64,000 bases of DNA from Demequina sp. NBRC 110055 (GTDB taxonomy: Bacteria > Actinomycetota > Actinomycetes > Actinomycetales > Demequinaceae). The notes below the pieces were generated by a model. It worked only from the letters and a program-made list of their open reading frames with translations, searched no databases and was not told where the DNA came from. Where the stretch lies: assembly GCF_002090135.1 (NCBI RefSeq), contig NZ_BBRL01000008.1, positions 1 to 64,000 on the forward strand. The letters run 5' to 3'. Below, in pieces: positions 19,560 through 29,273 of this stretch. The position numbers were made by a program, and so were the translations under genes. Every line of letters begins with the position of its first letter. Positions within the stretch are counted from its first letter, which is position 1.

Positions 19560-20969
19560 TCAGACTCCCTGCATCCGCGCGCCCTTGCGCAGGTAGAACA
19601 CCCACGTGAGCGCGGCCATGACGAGGAAGACGCCGATGTAGATCTGGAGGGCGGGGACGATGGAGCCCTCGAAGGCCTCGCGCGACCACTTGTAGACGAA
19701 GGGGATCGCGAAGCCGCCGAAGGCACCCACAGCGGAGATGATGCCGACGGCTCCCGCGCTTTGACGCTTGAAGTCGAGGTTTGACTCCTCGGAGCCATCA
19801 CCCTTGTCGTCACGAAGGCGGTTGAAGATCGACGGGATCATCCGGTACGTCGAGCCGTTGCCGAGCCCGGTGATGAGGAACAGCGCCATAAAACTCACGA
19901 AGAACAGCGGCAGGTTCTCGCCCTGCACTCCCTGGACGGCGCTCCAGCCGGCGACGGCCATGAGGACGAACGCCGCAACCGTGATGATCGAGCCGCCGAA
20001 GCGGTCGGCAAGCTTGCCGCCGTAGGGGCGGGCGAGCGAGCCGAGCAGCGCGCCGAGGAAGCCCCACGCCAGCGCGATGTCGGCGCGGTCGAACACCACC
20101 GTGAGGAGCGTGGGGAACGCGGCCGAGTAGCCGATGAAGGAGCCGAAGGTGCCGACGTACAGGAAGGACATCAGCCACGTGTGGCCGTGGCGCAGCGAGC
20201 GCACCGTCGGCTTGGGGTCGGCCTTCGCCTCGCGCAGGTTGTCCATGAAGACGAAGGCGAGGACGGCGGCGATGACGGCGAGCGGCAAGTACACCAGGCC
20301 CGCCATCGCGAGCCCGATGCCGCCGATGCCGATGACGATCGGCACCAGCTTCTGGGCCACGGCGACGCCGATGTTGCCGCCCGCGGCGTTGAGCCCGAGT
20401 GCCCAGCCCTTGGCCTTGTCCGGGTAGAAGAAGGTGATGTTCGACATCGACGAGGCGAAGTTGCCGCCGCCGAAGCCCGCGGTCGCGGCGATCGCGACAA
20501 GGATGCCGAAGGATGTGTCGGGCCGGCCCACCACCCACGCGAGGCCCGCGGTGGGGATGATCAGCAGCAGCGCCGAGATCACCGTCCAGTTGCGACCACC
20601 GAAGATCGGCACCGCGAAGGTGTACGGGATGCGCAGGAAGGCGCCGACTCCAGAGGCGACCGCGAGGAGCGTCAGGCCCTGCTCGGCGGTCAGCGCCCAG
20701 CCATTGGCGCCGGTCGCGACGAGGTTGCCGGCGTCATCGAACGTGCCGTACATGCGCACGACGACGATGGACCACAGCATCCAGATGGAGAAGCCGATGT
20801 GCTCGGCCACGATAGAGAAGATGAGGTTGCGGAAGGCGATCGCCTTGCCCTTGGCCTCCCAGAAGACGTCGTCCTCCGGGGTCCAGCGCTCGATCCATCG
20901 GCCCTTGCCGATGATTCCGGGCTCGACGGATGCGGATGCTGTCTGGTCCTGCCGGTCCTGAACAGTCAT
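19560..20969 (-). CDS. narK: Nitrate/nitrite transporter, NarK/NRT2-type MFS
   Basis: 469 residues, about 12 membrane segments. The nitrate-signature regions are recognisable: GFGGGNFASSMSNITFF in the fifth helix region and GNGSTYRMIP in the eleventh. It imports nitrate (and may export nitrite) and is the first gene of the nitrogen block, with 2-base to 4-base spacing to nasA. The ATG at 20969 has a GGGGAGGGG ribosome site. The 308 bases upstream hold candidate operators described separately, so regulation of the whole block is likely to act here. Confidence 0.92.
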   Translation of the reverse strand: MTVQDRQDQTASASVEPGIIGKGRWIERWTPEDDVFWEAKGKAIAFRNLIFSIVAEHIGFSIWMLWSIVVVRMYGTFDDAGNLVATGANGWALTAEQGLTLLAVASGVGAFLRIPYTFAVPIFGGRNWTVISALLLIIPTAGLAWVVGRPDTSFGILVAIAATAGFGGGNFASSMSNITFFYPDKAKGWALGLNAAGGNIGVAVAQKLVPIVIGIGGIGLAMAGLVYLPLAVIAAVLAFVFMDNLREAKADPKPTVRSLRHGHTWLMSFLYVGTFGSFIGYSAAFPTLLTVVFDRADIALAWGFLGALLGSLARPYGGKLADRFGGSIITVAAFVLMAVAGWSAVQGVQGENLPLFFVSFMALFLITGLGNGSTYRMIPSIFNRLRDDKGDGSEESNLDFKRQSAGAVGIISAVGAFGGFAIPFVYKWSREAFEGSIVPALQIYIGVFLVMAALTWVFYLRKGARMQGV

Positions 20970-21277
20970 GACCCCTCCCCAGGGTTCCTTGAGTGATGGA
21001 TGTCCGGGCCTTCGTCGGCTCCGATCGCCCCGCATCGGCGATCTTTCGGACATTCATCACAATAGGGAGGGGATGTTTCACCGCCGGTCGGCTTGTGTGA
21101 AACGTGGAGAAACTCTTCCTCACCTCACGGGAGGGGCCGGTGTGAGGTGAGGTCGCGGGGCCGGTGCGCGGGCAGCTCGGCCCGCCCGATGCCCACCCGC
21201 GTCCTACGAGCCACTCAGTGTCCGGATTCCGCGAAAAGCGGGCACTGAACGACTCCTGCGGCGCAGGCCGGAAAGGC
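20970..21277 (-). promoter_or_regulatory. Leader and promoter region of the nitrate assimilation block
   Basis: No gene. Two inverted repeats stand out. GTTTCAC at 21075-21081 faces GTGAAAC at 21097-21103, a dyad with 22 bases between centres (two helical turns), a good shape for a dimeric regulator; GlnR-type nitrogen regulators use GAAAC-like half sites, so this is a candidate site. CCTCACCTCAC at 21118-21128 faces GTGAGGTGAGG at 21142-21152, a perfect 11-base repeat. A TATTGT on the minus strand near 21060-21065 may be the -10 box. Nearer hemL, 21211-21248 holds an imperfect hairpin that may end the hem transcript but lacks a T run. Confidence 0.55.
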
Positions 21278-22576
21278 TTAGCGCCGGTTCGCCCAGGCGC
21301 TGGCCGCGGCGATGATCGCGTCGACGTCGGCCTCGGTGTGTTCGTTCGACAGGAACCACGTCTCGAAAGCGCTCGGCGGCAGGTAGACGCCGGCGTCGTG
21401 CATCCCGTGGAAGAACGATGCGAACGCCGCGGTGTCCTGCGCCGCCGCCTGCTCAAACGTCACCGGCGGCTCCGAGAGACCCAGGAAGAACGAGAACAAC
21501 GTGCCCGCGCGACCCACGGCGTGCGCGACTCCCGCGGCCTCGAACGCGCCGGACACACCAGCAATAAGCCTGTCCCCCAGCGCGCTCAGGTGTGTGTACA
21601 CGTCGTCGGTGAGCAGGCGCATGGTGACGAGGCCAGCCGCCACCGCGACCGGGTTACCCGACAGGGTGCCCGCCTGGTACACCGGCCCGAGCGGAGCGAG
21701 CTGCTCCATCAGGTCCGCGCGGCCACCGAGCGCAGCGACGGGCATGCCGCCGCCAATGACCTTGCCGAAGGTCACGAGATCGGGCTGCCACGGCTCCAGG
21801 CCCGCGGCAAGGTCCGCGTCGCGCTCCACACCCCAGTACCCGGCGGGCCCGGCACGGAAGCCGGTCAAAACCTCGTCGACGATGAACACGGCGCCCTCGT
21901 TGCGGCACAGGGTCGCGATGAGGCGGTTGAAGCCGCGCGGCGGTGCGACGGTGCCCATGTTGGCGGGAGCGGCCTCGGTGATGACCGCGGCGATCGACTG
22001 GCCATGCTCGGCGAAGGCGGCGGTGAGCGCGTCCTCGTCGCCGTAGGGCAGCACCAGGGTGTCGACGGCGGCGCCCTTGGTGACGCCCGCCGAGTCCGGC
22101 ACCCCCGCCGTGGCAAGTCCCGAGCCCGCGGCCACCAGCAGCGAGTCGGAGTGACCGTGGTAGCAGCCGGCGAACTTGACGATGACGTCGCGACCGGTCG
22201 CGCCGCGAGCGAGGCGGATCGCGGTCATGGTCGCCTCGGTGCCGGTGGAGACCAGGCGCACGCGCTCGGCGGGTGCGTAGCGGCCGCGGATCTCCTCGGC
22301 GAGCTCCACCTCGTGCTCGGTGGTGGCGCCGAACGAGAGCCCGCGCGCGGCGGCCTCCTGGACCGCCTGCACCACGGTGGGGTGGGCGTGGCCCAGGATG
22401 GCGGGGCCCCAGGAGCCGACCAGGTCGATGTACTCGCGGCCGTCGGCATCCGTGACGTGAGCGCCGCGAGCCGAAGCGATCGGCACGGGCTCGCCGCCCA
22501 CGCCGTTCCAGGCGCGCACGGGCGAGTTCACGCCGCCGGGCAGGATGGCCGCGGCGCGGTCGCTACGGATACTCAC
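21278..22576 (-). CDS. hemL: Glutamate-1-semialdehyde 2,1-aminomutase
   Basis: 432 residues, full length. PLP enzyme converting glutamate-1-semialdehyde to 5-aminolevulinate. The N-terminus [16 protein letters not shown], the glycine loop [16 protein letters not shown], the [10 protein letters not shown] block and the PLP lysine in [16 protein letters not shown] are all present. GTG start overlapping the hemB stop (GTGA). It is last in the hemC-hemD-hemB-hemL order. The glutamyl-tRNA reductase gene hemA, often first in this operon, is not in the window. Confidence 0.96.
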   Translation of the reverse strand: MSIRSDRAAAILPGGVNSPVRAWNGVGGEPVPIASARGAHVTDADGREYIDLVGSWGPAILGHAHPTVVQAVQEAAARGLSFGATTEHEVELAEEIRGRYAPAERVRLVSTGTEATMTAIRLARGATGRDVIVKFAGCYHGHSDSLLVAAGSGLATAGVPDSAGVTKGAAVDTLVLPYGDEDALTAAFAEHGQSIAAVITEAAPANMGTVAPPRGFNRLIATLCRNEGAVFIVDEVLTGFRAGPAGYWGVERDADLAAGLEPWQPDLVTFGKVIGGGMPVAALGGRADLMEQLAPLGPVYQAGTLSGNPVAVAAGLVTMRLLTDDVYTHLSALGDRLIAGVSGAFEAAGVAHAVGRAGTLFSFFLGLSEPPVTFEQAAAQDTAAFASFFHGMHDAGVYLPPSAFETWFLSNEHTEADVDAIIAAASAWANRR

Positions 22577-23553
22577 ATGTCCTCCTTGAGCCAGCCGGCG
22601 ACCTCGAGGGCCGCGTAGGTCAGCACGATGTCGGCTCCGGCGCGCACGATCGACGTCACGGCCTCGAGGTGTGCGACGCGCCGGTCGATCCAGCCGCGCT
22701 CGGCGGCCGCCTCGATCTGCGCGTACTCCCCCGACACGTGATACGCGGCGACGGGAACGGCCGATGCCGCGGCGACGTCCGCGAGCACGTCAAGGTACGG
22801 CAGGGCCGGCTTCACCATGACGATGTCGGCGCCCTCCGCCTCGTCGAGCGTCGACTCCACAAGTCCCTCACGCCGGTTGGCCGGGTCCATCTGGTAGGCC
22901 TTGCGGTCCCCGACGAGCTCGGACTCGACCGCGTCGCGGAAGGGCCCGTAGGCCGCGGACGCATACTTGGCGCTGTAGGCCAGGATGCTCGTGGACGTGA
23001 AGCCCTCGGCGTCCAGGGCCGCCCGGATGACGGCCGTCTGGCCGTCCATCATGCCGCTGGGCGCGACCACATCGGCGCCCGCGCGCGCCTGCGATACCGC
23101 CATCACGGCGTAGACCTCGTTGGTCGCGTCGTTGTCCACCGTGCCGTCCGCGGCGAGCACACCGCAGTGGCCGTGGTCGGTGAACTCGTCCAGGCACAGG
23201 TCCGCCATGACGACCACGCGACCCTGGGCGGCCTCGGCGGCGCGCGCGATCGCACGATTCAGAATGCCGTCGGCGGCACACGCGGCGGTGCCGGTCGCGT
23301 CGCGCGCCTCGGGGATCGCGAACAGCATCACGGCGCCGATGCCCGCCTCGGCGGCCGCGTCGATCACCCCAGGAAGCGCGTCGAGCGAGTGCTGCTGCAC
23401 GCCCGGCAGCGACTCGATGTCGCGCGAGTCCTCGAGGCCCTCGCGCACGAACACGGGCAACACCAGCTGCGCGGGGTGGACCCGCGTCTCGCGCACCAGG
23501 CGGCGCATCGCGGGGGTGGTGCGCAGGCGGCGCGGGCGGCGCGTGAGGCTCAC
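22573..23553 (-). CDS. hemB: Delta-aminolevulinic acid dehydratase (porphobilinogen synthase)
   Basis: 326 residues. Condenses two 5-aminolevulinate molecules into porphobilinogen. Schiff-base lysines are in the regions [15 protein letters not shown] and [19 protein letters not shown] is the usual signature. The metal site reads [14 protein letters not shown], with two of the three classical zinc cysteines, a mixed form also seen in other actinobacteria. GTG start overlapping the hemD stop (GTGA). Confidence 0.96.
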   Translation of the reverse strand: MSLTRRPRRLRTTPAMRRLVRETRVHPAQLVLPVFVREGLEDSRDIESLPGVQQHSLDALPGVIDAAAEAGIGAVMLFAIPEARDATGTAACAADGILNRAIARAAEAAQGRVVVMADLCLDEFTDHGHCGVLAADGTVDNDATNEVYAVMAVSQARAGADVVAPSGMMDGQTAVIRAALDAEGFTSTSILAYSAKYASAAYGPFRDAVESELVGDRKAYQMDPANRREGLVESTLDEAEGADIVMVKPALPYLDVLADVAAASAVPVAAYHVSGEYAQIEAAAERGWIDRRVAHLEAVTSIVRAGADIVLTYAALEVAGWLKEDM

Positions 23554-24380
23554 TGGTGTTCCTCCTGGGCGACCTCGTCGCCCGGCTCAGGCACGGCATC
23601 GGCCGTCTGAGAAGGCCCTTCGAGGGCCTCGATGAGCCCCGCGAGAATGCCGTCGTAGGACGGCGCCTGGGAGGTAGCGGCGATCGACAGGCCCGCCCCG
23701 CGCGCGGCGGCGGCGGTCATGTCGCCGATCGCGATCAGCATGACGTCGGACGAGATGTCGGGCACGGTCGCGGCGAGGCGCTCGGCGACGGAGCCGGAGG
23801 TGAGCAGGACCGCATCGATGGTGCCGTCGGCGAGCATCTGGCGCACGTCGGGGTCGGGGCCGTCGCCATCGACCGTGCGGTAGGCCTCGACGACGTCGAC
23901 GGTCCAGCCCTTGCGGGCCAGCCCGCGCTCGAGCACCGGGGACGCGAGATTACCGAGCGGGGCGAGCACCTTGCCGGAGCCCTCGGGGAACTCGGCGACT
24001 ATGCCGCGCGCGTTCTGCTTGTCGGTCGGCACCAGAGTGATCTCGAGGCCGAGGTCGGCGCACACCGACCGCGTCGCCTCCCCCACGGTCGTCACCTTCG
24101 CCTCGGGCTGGGCATTGCTCAGCGAGGTGCCGCGCCTGCGAGCGATACGGTCCATGGCGAGCACCGCGTTGCGGCTCGTGACGGCCATCCAGTCGTAGTC
24201 GCCGGCGCACCACGCGAGCACGGCCTCCTCGAGCCGCTCGGGCTCGGACGACTCGGCGATCGCGATGAACTCGACCTCCTCGACGATCGCGCCGGCGGCG
24301 GCGAGGCGCTCGGCAAGATGGCGACGCTCGGCGGTCACCGGAACCAGCAGGCGCTTGCCCTCCAGGATCGACAGGTTCAC
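23550..24380 (-). CDS. hemD: Uroporphyrinogen-III synthase
   Basis: 276 residues, single-domain HemD (LEGKRLLVPVTAERRHLAERL near the start; DWMAVTSRNAVLAMDRI; DAVLLTSGSVAERLAATVP). Closes and inverts ring D of hydroxymethylbilane. Unlike the HemD-like protein at 7526-8638 it has no DNA-binding domain, so this is the biosynthetic copy. The GTG at 24380 overlaps the hemC stop (GTGA). The C-terminal tail after residue 250 ([19 protein letters not shown]) is acidic and probably disordered. Confidence 0.9.
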   Translation of the reverse strand: MNLSILEGKRLLVPVTAERRHLAERLAAAGAIVEEVEFIAIAESSEPERLEEAVLAWCAGDYDWMAVTSRNAVLAMDRIARRRGTSLSNAQPEAKVTTVGEATRSVCADLGLEITLVPTDKQNARGIVAEFPEGSGKVLAPLGNLASPVLERGLARKGWTVDVVEAYRTVDGDGPDPDVRQMLADGTIDAVLLTSGSVAERLAATVPDISSDVMLIAIGDMTAAAARGAGLSIAATSQAPSYDGILAGLIEALEGPSQTADAVPEPGDEVAQEEHQ

Positions 24381-25297
24381 TTGGTGCCTCCCATCAGGCG
24401 CGCGGCGCCACGGCCGAGCAGGGTGTGTCCGGTGGAGCGTCCGAGTGCCGCGGCCTGTGCGGCCGGTCCGGACGTGGTCTCGTTGAGAGCGAGGGTGCCT
24501 GCGGTGTTCACGACACGGGCGCGCAGGGTGAGGGTGCCGTCCACCACGGTGGCGTAGGCCGCGACCGGTGCGGCGCAGCCCGCCTCGAGGATCTGCAGCA
24601 TGGTGCGCTCCGCGGTCACGGCCGCGCGAGTGGCGAAGTCGTCGAGCGAGCGCAGCACGTCCGCCCACGCGGGGTCGGCGTCGGGGCGGATCTCGACGCC
24701 CAACGCTCCCTGGCCGGGGGCGGGCACCATCGCCTGGGGATCCAACAGCTCGGTCGCGTCGTCCAGGCGACCCAGGCGCGACAAACCAGCCGCCGCGAGG
24801 ACAACGGCGTCGAAACCGTCGTGGAGTTTGCCCAGGCGCGTGCCGACGTTGCCGCGGATGCCCTCGACCACGAGGTCGGGTCGGAGCGCCAGCACCTGGG
24901 CCCCACGGCGGGGCGATCCGGTGCCCACGCGCGCACCAGCGGGCAGTTCCTCAAGTGTGGCCCCGAGCGTGCACAGCGCGTCGCGCACATCCTCTCGCTC
25001 CGGCACGGCGGCCAGGTCGAGCTCAGGATGAGGCTCGACGGGCATGTCCTTGAGCGAGTGGACGATCAGGTCGCATTCGTCGGCAAGCAGGGCATCGCGC
25101 AGGGCGTTGACGAAGACACCGGTCTGGCTCAGCCCCACGAGCGAGGCACGATTGACGTCGCCCTCGGACGTGATGTGGACCAGCTCGACCTCGAGATCGA
25201 TCCCCCGCTCGGACGCCGCACGCTCCAGATCGCGCGCGACCATGCCCGACTGGGTGGTGGCGAGCTCGGAGGCCCGCGTCCCGAGGCGAAGCTTCAT
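24377..25297 (-). CDS. hemC: Hydroxymethylbilane synthase (porphobilinogen deaminase)
   Basis: 306 residues. Polymerises four porphobilinogens. RLGTRASELATTQSG opens the protein; PAPGQGALGVEIR is the family signature; the cysteine that holds the dipyrromethane cofactor is in LEAGCAAPVAAYA (around residue 240). First gene of the hem group here, with an ATG start. The 54-base gap to the next gene upstream contains one copy of the GGCCGATGCC repeat (25325-25334) and probably the promoter. Confidence 0.96.
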   Translation of the reverse strand: MKLRLGTRASELATTQSGMVARDLERAASERGIDLEVELVHITSEGDVNRASLVGLSQTGVFVNALRDALLADECDLIVHSLKDMPVEPHPELDLAAVPEREDVRDALCTLGATLEELPAGARVGTGSPRRGAQVLALRPDLVVEGIRGNVGTRLGKLHDGFDAVVLAAAGLSRLGRLDDATELLDPQAMVPAPGQGALGVEIRPDADPAWADVLRSLDDFATRAAVTAERTMLQILEAGCAAPVAAYATVVDGTLTLRARVVNTAGTLALNETTSGPAAQAAALGRSTGHTLLGRGAARLMGGTK

Positions 25298-25351
25298 GGG
25301 TTCAACTCTTTCACAGGTGGTGGGGGCCGATGCCGGCCGTGGGTGTCCGCC

Positions 25352-26026
25352 CTACGCGTCAGTGGGGCGGCGGCGCACCGCCATGGCGATGGCCGATGCC
25401 GCACCGCCGATCACGACGGCGCCCACCACCCACCACAGCCAGGCGGGGTTGTCGGCGTCCGAGCCGGCCGCGGCGGAGGCGCTGGGGCTGGGCGACGGCG
25501 TGGCCGATGACGACACGGTCGACCCCGCGGACGGCGCGGCGGTGGGCTCGTCGCTGGGCGAATCCGTGGGCGACGGCAAGGGAACGGCCGAGGCGGACGC
25601 CGAGGGGCTGACGCTCGGAGCGGGGACGGTACCGTCCTCAGGGGCAAACGTGAAGTCGATGACCCCCTCGATGGGGTGCCCATCCTCAGCGACCACGCGC
25701 CACACGAGTTGCGCCGGACCGGGTGCGAGATCCGACTCCACCGCGGCCGCGACGGTGTCCTCCGCCGGGAAAGTGGGGTCGAGCGCGGTTGTCGTGCCCT
25801 CGGCGTCGACCAGGCTGAGCTCCGTGCCGATGTCGAGCAGGCTGCTGGTGAACTGCAGCGACACCTCGTCGAGCGTGGCGACGCTGTCGCCCTCCGCGGG
25901 GGTCGACGAACGTAGGTCGGTGTGGGCGTGCGCGGCGGTGGCGGGCACGACCGCGAACACGATGGCGATCGCCGCGGCGAGGGCGAGGGACAAGCGGAAG
26001 CGAGCGGCGACAGGCATGGTCGCCAT
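25352..26026 (-). CDS. CopC-domain copper-binding protein with C-terminal membrane anchor
   Basis: 224 residues. A signal peptide ends at about residue 34 (ATAAHA) so that a histidine sits at or next to the mature N-terminus (HAHTDLRSSTPAEG), as in CopC, where it binds copper. A second conserved histidine is in AEDGHPIEGVIDFTF. After the roughly 95-residue beta-sandwich comes a Pro/Ser/Thr-rich wall-spanning linker and one membrane helix (PAWLWWVVGAVVIGG). It probably handles copper at the outer face of the membrane. No CopD/YcnI gene adjoins it. Start at 26026; ATG at 26017 is also possible. Confidence 0.85.
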   Translation of the reverse strand: MATMPVAARFRLSLALAAAIAIVFAVVPATAAHAHTDLRSSTPAEGDSVATLDEVSLQFTSSLLDIGTELSLVDAEGTTTALDPTFPAEDTVAAAVESDLAPGPAQLVWRVVAEDGHPIEGVIDFTFAPEDGTVPAPSVSPSASASAVPLPSPTDSPSDEPTAAPSAGSTVSSSATPSPSPSASAAAGSDADNPAWLWWVVGAVVIGGAASAIAMAVRRRPTDA

Positions 26027-26134
26027 TGTCCCACGCTCCCTCGCCCCCCCCTTCACGGTCCGGCCACCCAAGGTTCACCCGTGTTTTGCCTGGACTTCGC
26101 CCGGGCGGCGCCGCGCCATGGCCACCATGGACAC

Positions 26135-27295
26135 GTGAGAGTCGCGCTGGTTGCCGAGTCCTTCCTGCCGCACGCGAATGGGGTCACCCACTCGCTGATG
26201 CGGGTCATCGAACACCTCACCGCGCACGGCCACGAGGCGTTGGTCATCACCCCGGATCCGCGCGGCGGCCACGGCCCCGTCCGCTACGGGGTTGCTCCCG
26301 TGGTGCGACTGCCGTCGGTGGGGTGGCCGGGCTACCCGGAGGTCCGCGTCTCGGTCGCGACGGTGGGCCGCGTCACACGACTCCTCGAGGACTTCGCGCC
26401 GGACGTCGTGCATCTCGCCTCTCCCCTCATGCTCGGCTGGACCGCCGTGAGGGCGGCCGATGCCTTGGGTCTGCCGAGCGTCGCGATCTACCAGACCGAG
26501 GTGCCCAGCTATGCGGCGCGCTATCGGGCTCCCTGGGGCGAGCAGATCCTGTGGAACCGGGTGCGGGACCTTCATCGCCTCGCCGACCTGACGCTCGTGC
26601 CGTCGACGCATGCGCACGAGCAGTTGGCGGCTCACGGAGTGCCGCGCCTGCGCCGGTGGGGCCGCGGAGTCGACACGCGCCGCTTCGACCCACGCAGGCG
26701 CGACGACGCGTTGCGTGCACGGTGGGCACCACGCGGCGAACGCATCGTGGGCTACGTGGGACGGCTCGCACCCGAGAAGCGGGTGGAGCATCTCGCGCAG
26801 TTGGCGGCGGTCGACCATGCCCGCCTCGTCATCGTCGGTGACGGGCCCAGCCGCGCCGCACTTGAGCAGGCCGTGCCCGACGCCGTCTTCACGGGGTTCC
26901 TGGGCGGCGACGCCCTGGCCACGGCGATGGCATCGTTCGACGCCTTCGTGCACTGCGGCGATCTCGAGACGTTTTGCCAGACCATTCAGGAGGCACACGC
27001 GTCGGGCGTGCCGGTCGTGGCGCCACGGCGCGGCGGCCCCATCGACCTGGTCGACGAGGGCGTGACCGGCTACCTCTATGACCCGGCACAGCCTCAGAAA
27101 CTCGTCGCGCACGTGCGGGCTATCGTCGCTGACGACGAGTGGCGCGACCGCGCCGGCGCACACGCCCGCGACGCGGTCCGCGAGCGCACCTGGGACCGGG
27201 TGTGTGCCCAGCTGCTGAACTATTACGACGAGGCCATCGCGGCCCGGCGCGGCGCACCCGGTCCCGGGATCACCGCGGTGAGGGCACCCGCATGA
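26135..27295 (+). CDS. GT4 alpha-mannosyltransferase, MgtA-like
   Basis: 386 residues, GT-B fold glycosyltransferase family 4. The start RVALVAESFLPHANGVTHSL is typical of the mycobacterial/corynebacterial MgtA (GDP-mannose-dependent) group, and the donor-site Glu-x7-Glu pair is in LETFCQTIQEAHASG. It probably adds mannose to a membrane glycolipid. The GTG at 26135 is chosen because homology begins there; upstream in-frame sequence is antisense to the CopC gene. It overlaps the next glycosyltransferase by 4 bases (ATGA). Substrate assignment is by resemblance only. Confidence 0.82.
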   Translation: MRVALVAESFLPHANGVTHSLMRVIEHLTAHGHEALVITPDPRGGHGPVRYGVAPVVRLPSVGWPGYPEVRVSVATVGRVTRLLEDFAPDVVHLASPLMLGWTAVRAADALGLPSVAIYQTEVPSYAARYRAPWGEQILWNRVRDLHRLADLTLVPSTHAHEQLAAHGVPRLRRWGRGVDTRRFDPRRRDDALRARWAPRGERIVGYVGRLAPEKRVEHLAQLAAVDHARLVIVGDGPSRAALEQAVPDAVFTGFLGGDALATAMASFDAFVHCGDLETFCQTIQEAHASGVPVVAPRRGGPIDLVDEGVTGYLYDPAQPQKLVAHVRAIVADDEWRDRAGAHARDAVRERTWDRVCAQLLNYYDEAIAARRGAPGPGITAVRAPA

Positions 27296-28437
27296 GGATC
27301 GCGCACGTCGCCAACTTCTATGGCCCTCGCTCCGGCGGTTTGCGCACCGCGATGCATGCCCTCGGCGCCGGATATCGAGCCCGCGGCCACGACGTGGCGC
27401 TGGTGGTCCCCGGTCCGCGCGACGCCCGCGAGTCCACGCCGTGGGGGACGCGCATCACGGTGGCGTCCCCGGTGGTGCCCCGCACGGGCGGCTATCGCGC
27501 CATCGTGAGGCCCGCCCGGGTGCGTGCCGTGCTCACCGCGTTCGCTCCCGATGTCATCGAGGTCTCCGACCGCACCACCCTGCGCTGGGTCGGCCCGTGG
27601 GCGCGCGGGCGGTCCATCCCGACCACCTTCTTCGCCCACGAACGCGCCGACGGCGTGCTGCGTGCGAACCTGCCGCATACCTGGGCCGCGTCGCCGTGGC
27701 TGCGCGCCGCGATCGACCGCCACAACGCGGCGACCCATGCCGCGTTCGACACCGTGGTGTGTACCACCGACTTCGCCGCTGGGGAGTTCACCCGGCTGGG
27801 CCTCGCCACCACCACGGTGCCCCTCGGCGTCGATCTCTCACGCTTCCATCCCTCTCGCCGCGACGGCGCGCTGCGGACCCTCATCGCGGCGCCCGACGAA
27901 GCCGTACTCGTCCTTGCCTCGCGACTGTCGCCGGAGAAGCGACCCGACCTGGCGATCGATGCCGTCCGGGTCCTAACCGCGGCGGGCGTGAGGGTGCGCC
28001 TCGTGTGCGCTGGCTCGGGCGTCATGGAGGCGTCACTGCGCCAGCGCGCCACCGGGCTGCCGGTCGAATTCCTCGGCTTCGTCGATAACGCCGAGCGATT
28101 TGCCGCACTGCTGGCCAGTGCCGATGCCGTCCTCGCCCCTGGACCCATCGAGACGTTCGGCCTGGCCGCCCTGGAGGCGCTCGCGTCCGGCACTCCGGTG
28201 ATCGCGCATGCGGAGTCGGCCCTGCCGGAGGTCATCGGCGCCGGCGGCGTCGCGTCACGCGGCACCGCCGGAGATATCGCGGCCGCGGTACGGACGATGC
28301 TCGCGAGGGACCCCACCGCGCGCCGCGCGGCCGCTCGCGCGCGTGCCGAATCCCTACCCTGGAGCCGCACCGTCGATCGACTCGAGGAGCTCCACCAGGA
28401 CTCCGTCGTGGGGACGCGGGTTGTGGAGGCGGCGTGA
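27292..28437 (+). CDS. GT4-family glycosyltransferase
   Basis: 381 residues, GT-B fold. N-terminal glycine loop in ANFYGPRSGGLRTAMHALG; donor-site Glu-x7-Glu in IETFGLAALEALASGTPVI; LVLASRLSPEKRPDLAIDAV is the usual linker strand. Paralogous in fold, not closely similar, to the MgtA-like neighbour. Overlapping starts and stops with both neighbours indicate one operon with a glycosyltransferase pair and a hydrolase, plausible for envelope glycolipid assembly. Donor and acceptor are not predictable from sequence alone. Confidence 0.85.
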   Translation: MRIAHVANFYGPRSGGLRTAMHALGAGYRARGHDVALVVPGPRDARESTPWGTRITVASPVVPRTGGYRAIVRPARVRAVLTAFAPDVIEVSDRTTLRWVGPWARGRSIPTTFFAHERADGVLRANLPHTWAASPWLRAAIDRHNAATHAAFDTVVCTTDFAAGEFTRLGLATTTVPLGVDLSRFHPSRRDGALRTLIAAPDEAVLVLASRLSPEKRPDLAIDAVRVLTAAGVRVRLVCAGSGVMEASLRQRATGLPVEFLGFVDNAERFAALLASADAVLAPGPIETFGLAALEALASGTPVIAHAESALPEVIGAGGVASRGTAGDIAAAVRTMLARDPTARRAAARARAESLPWSRTVDRLEELHQDSVVGTRVVEAA

Positions 28438-29273
28438 CCGGCCCACGGGTCGTCGCCATCGGAGACTCGATCACGCTGGGCGTGGGCGACGGGCTCGAGG
28501 AGGCCTGGGGGCGTGTGGGATGGGCCGCGCACGTCGCGCATGCGACCGGCGCCTCGGAGTTTCTCAACCTCGCTGCGAATGGGACGAGGGCGCGCGACCT
28601 TGCCACCCAGGTTCCTGACGCCCTCGCGGCACGGCCCGACATCGTGCTGTGCACCGTCGGCGGCAACGACGCACTACGCGGCGACTTCGATGCCGCCGAG
28701 GTCGAAAGATGCACCCAGGACGCGCTGAACCGGCTGGCCTATCCCGGGCGCACAGTGGTCATCGCCACCATCGACCGCATCGGCCTCTTCGACCTGCTCC
28801 CTGGCGCCATCGCGACAGTGATGGCACGCCGGGCGGGCGCCGTGAACGAGGCGCTGCGCGCCGCGGCTCGCGCCACCTCGGCCACGCTGCTCGACGGGTC
28901 GGTCATCTTCGACGCCGTCGGTTCACATGCGTGGCACATCGACCGCATCCACCCGTCACCCTGCGGCCACCGCGCGCTCGCGGCCGCGGCGCTGCCTCCT
29001 CTCGCCCCTGCCTGGCCGCAGCGACGGGTCATCGCACCCGCGGCCCATCCCCCGGGCCTGCCCTCTCGCGTGTGGTGGCTCGCGCGACGCGGCGCGCCCT
29101 GGGCCGTGAGGCGCAGTCGGGACCTGCTCCCTCAGGTCATCGGCGTCGTCGCCGCCGAACTGAGGAAGGCCCCGGCGACAGCGGCGACCACGGCATCGAC
29201 CCCTCGCCCACACACCACAACGGCGGGGCGACCCGAGGGCCACCCCGCCGTCCGCGGGTCGTCGTTGACCTAG
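28434..29273 (+). CDS. SGNH/GDSL-family hydrolase
   Basis: 279 residues. Block I is VAIGDSITLGVGDGLEE (nucleophile serine), block III is VGGNDAL, and the catalytic histidine is in HIDRIHPSPCGHR. The fold removes or transfers acyl groups; here, behind two glycosyltransferases, a glycan or lipid esterase is a reasonable guess. GTG start overlaps the preceding stop. No signal peptide. The last about 60 codons are low-complexity (ATAATTAS) and run through the terminator hairpin of the opposite DoxX gene; the two genes share the palindromic stop CTAG at 29270-29273. Confidence 0.82.
   Translation: MTGPRVVAIGDSITLGVGDGLEEAWGRVGWAAHVAHATGASEFLNLAANGTRARDLATQVPDALAARPDIVLCTVGGNDALRGDFDAAEVERCTQDALNRLAYPGRTVVIATIDRIGLFDLLPGAIATVMARRAGAVNEALRAAARATSATLLDGSVIFDAVGSHAWHIDRIHPSPCGHRALAAAALPPLAPAWPQRRVIAPAAHPPGLPSRVWWLARRGAPWAVRRSRDLLPQVIGVVAAELRKAPATAATTASTPRPHTTTAGRPEGHPAVRGSSLT
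29221..29250 (-). terminator. Hairpin downstream of first DoxX-like gene
   Basis: CGGCGGGG at 29221-29228 pairs with CCCCGCCG at 29243-29250 around a 14-base loop. It lies just beyond the minus-strand DoxX stop and inside the tail of the SGNH gene. A closely related hairpin follows the second DoxX gene, and 21 bases (29238-29258 and 30151-30171) are identical. No T run, as often in GC-rich actinobacteria. Confidence 0.55.

Noticed and set aside
21211-21248. Intrinsic terminator after hemL
   Set aside because: The AGTGTCCG/CGGGCACT stem has a mismatch and no T run; kept only as a weak possibility in the leader entry.
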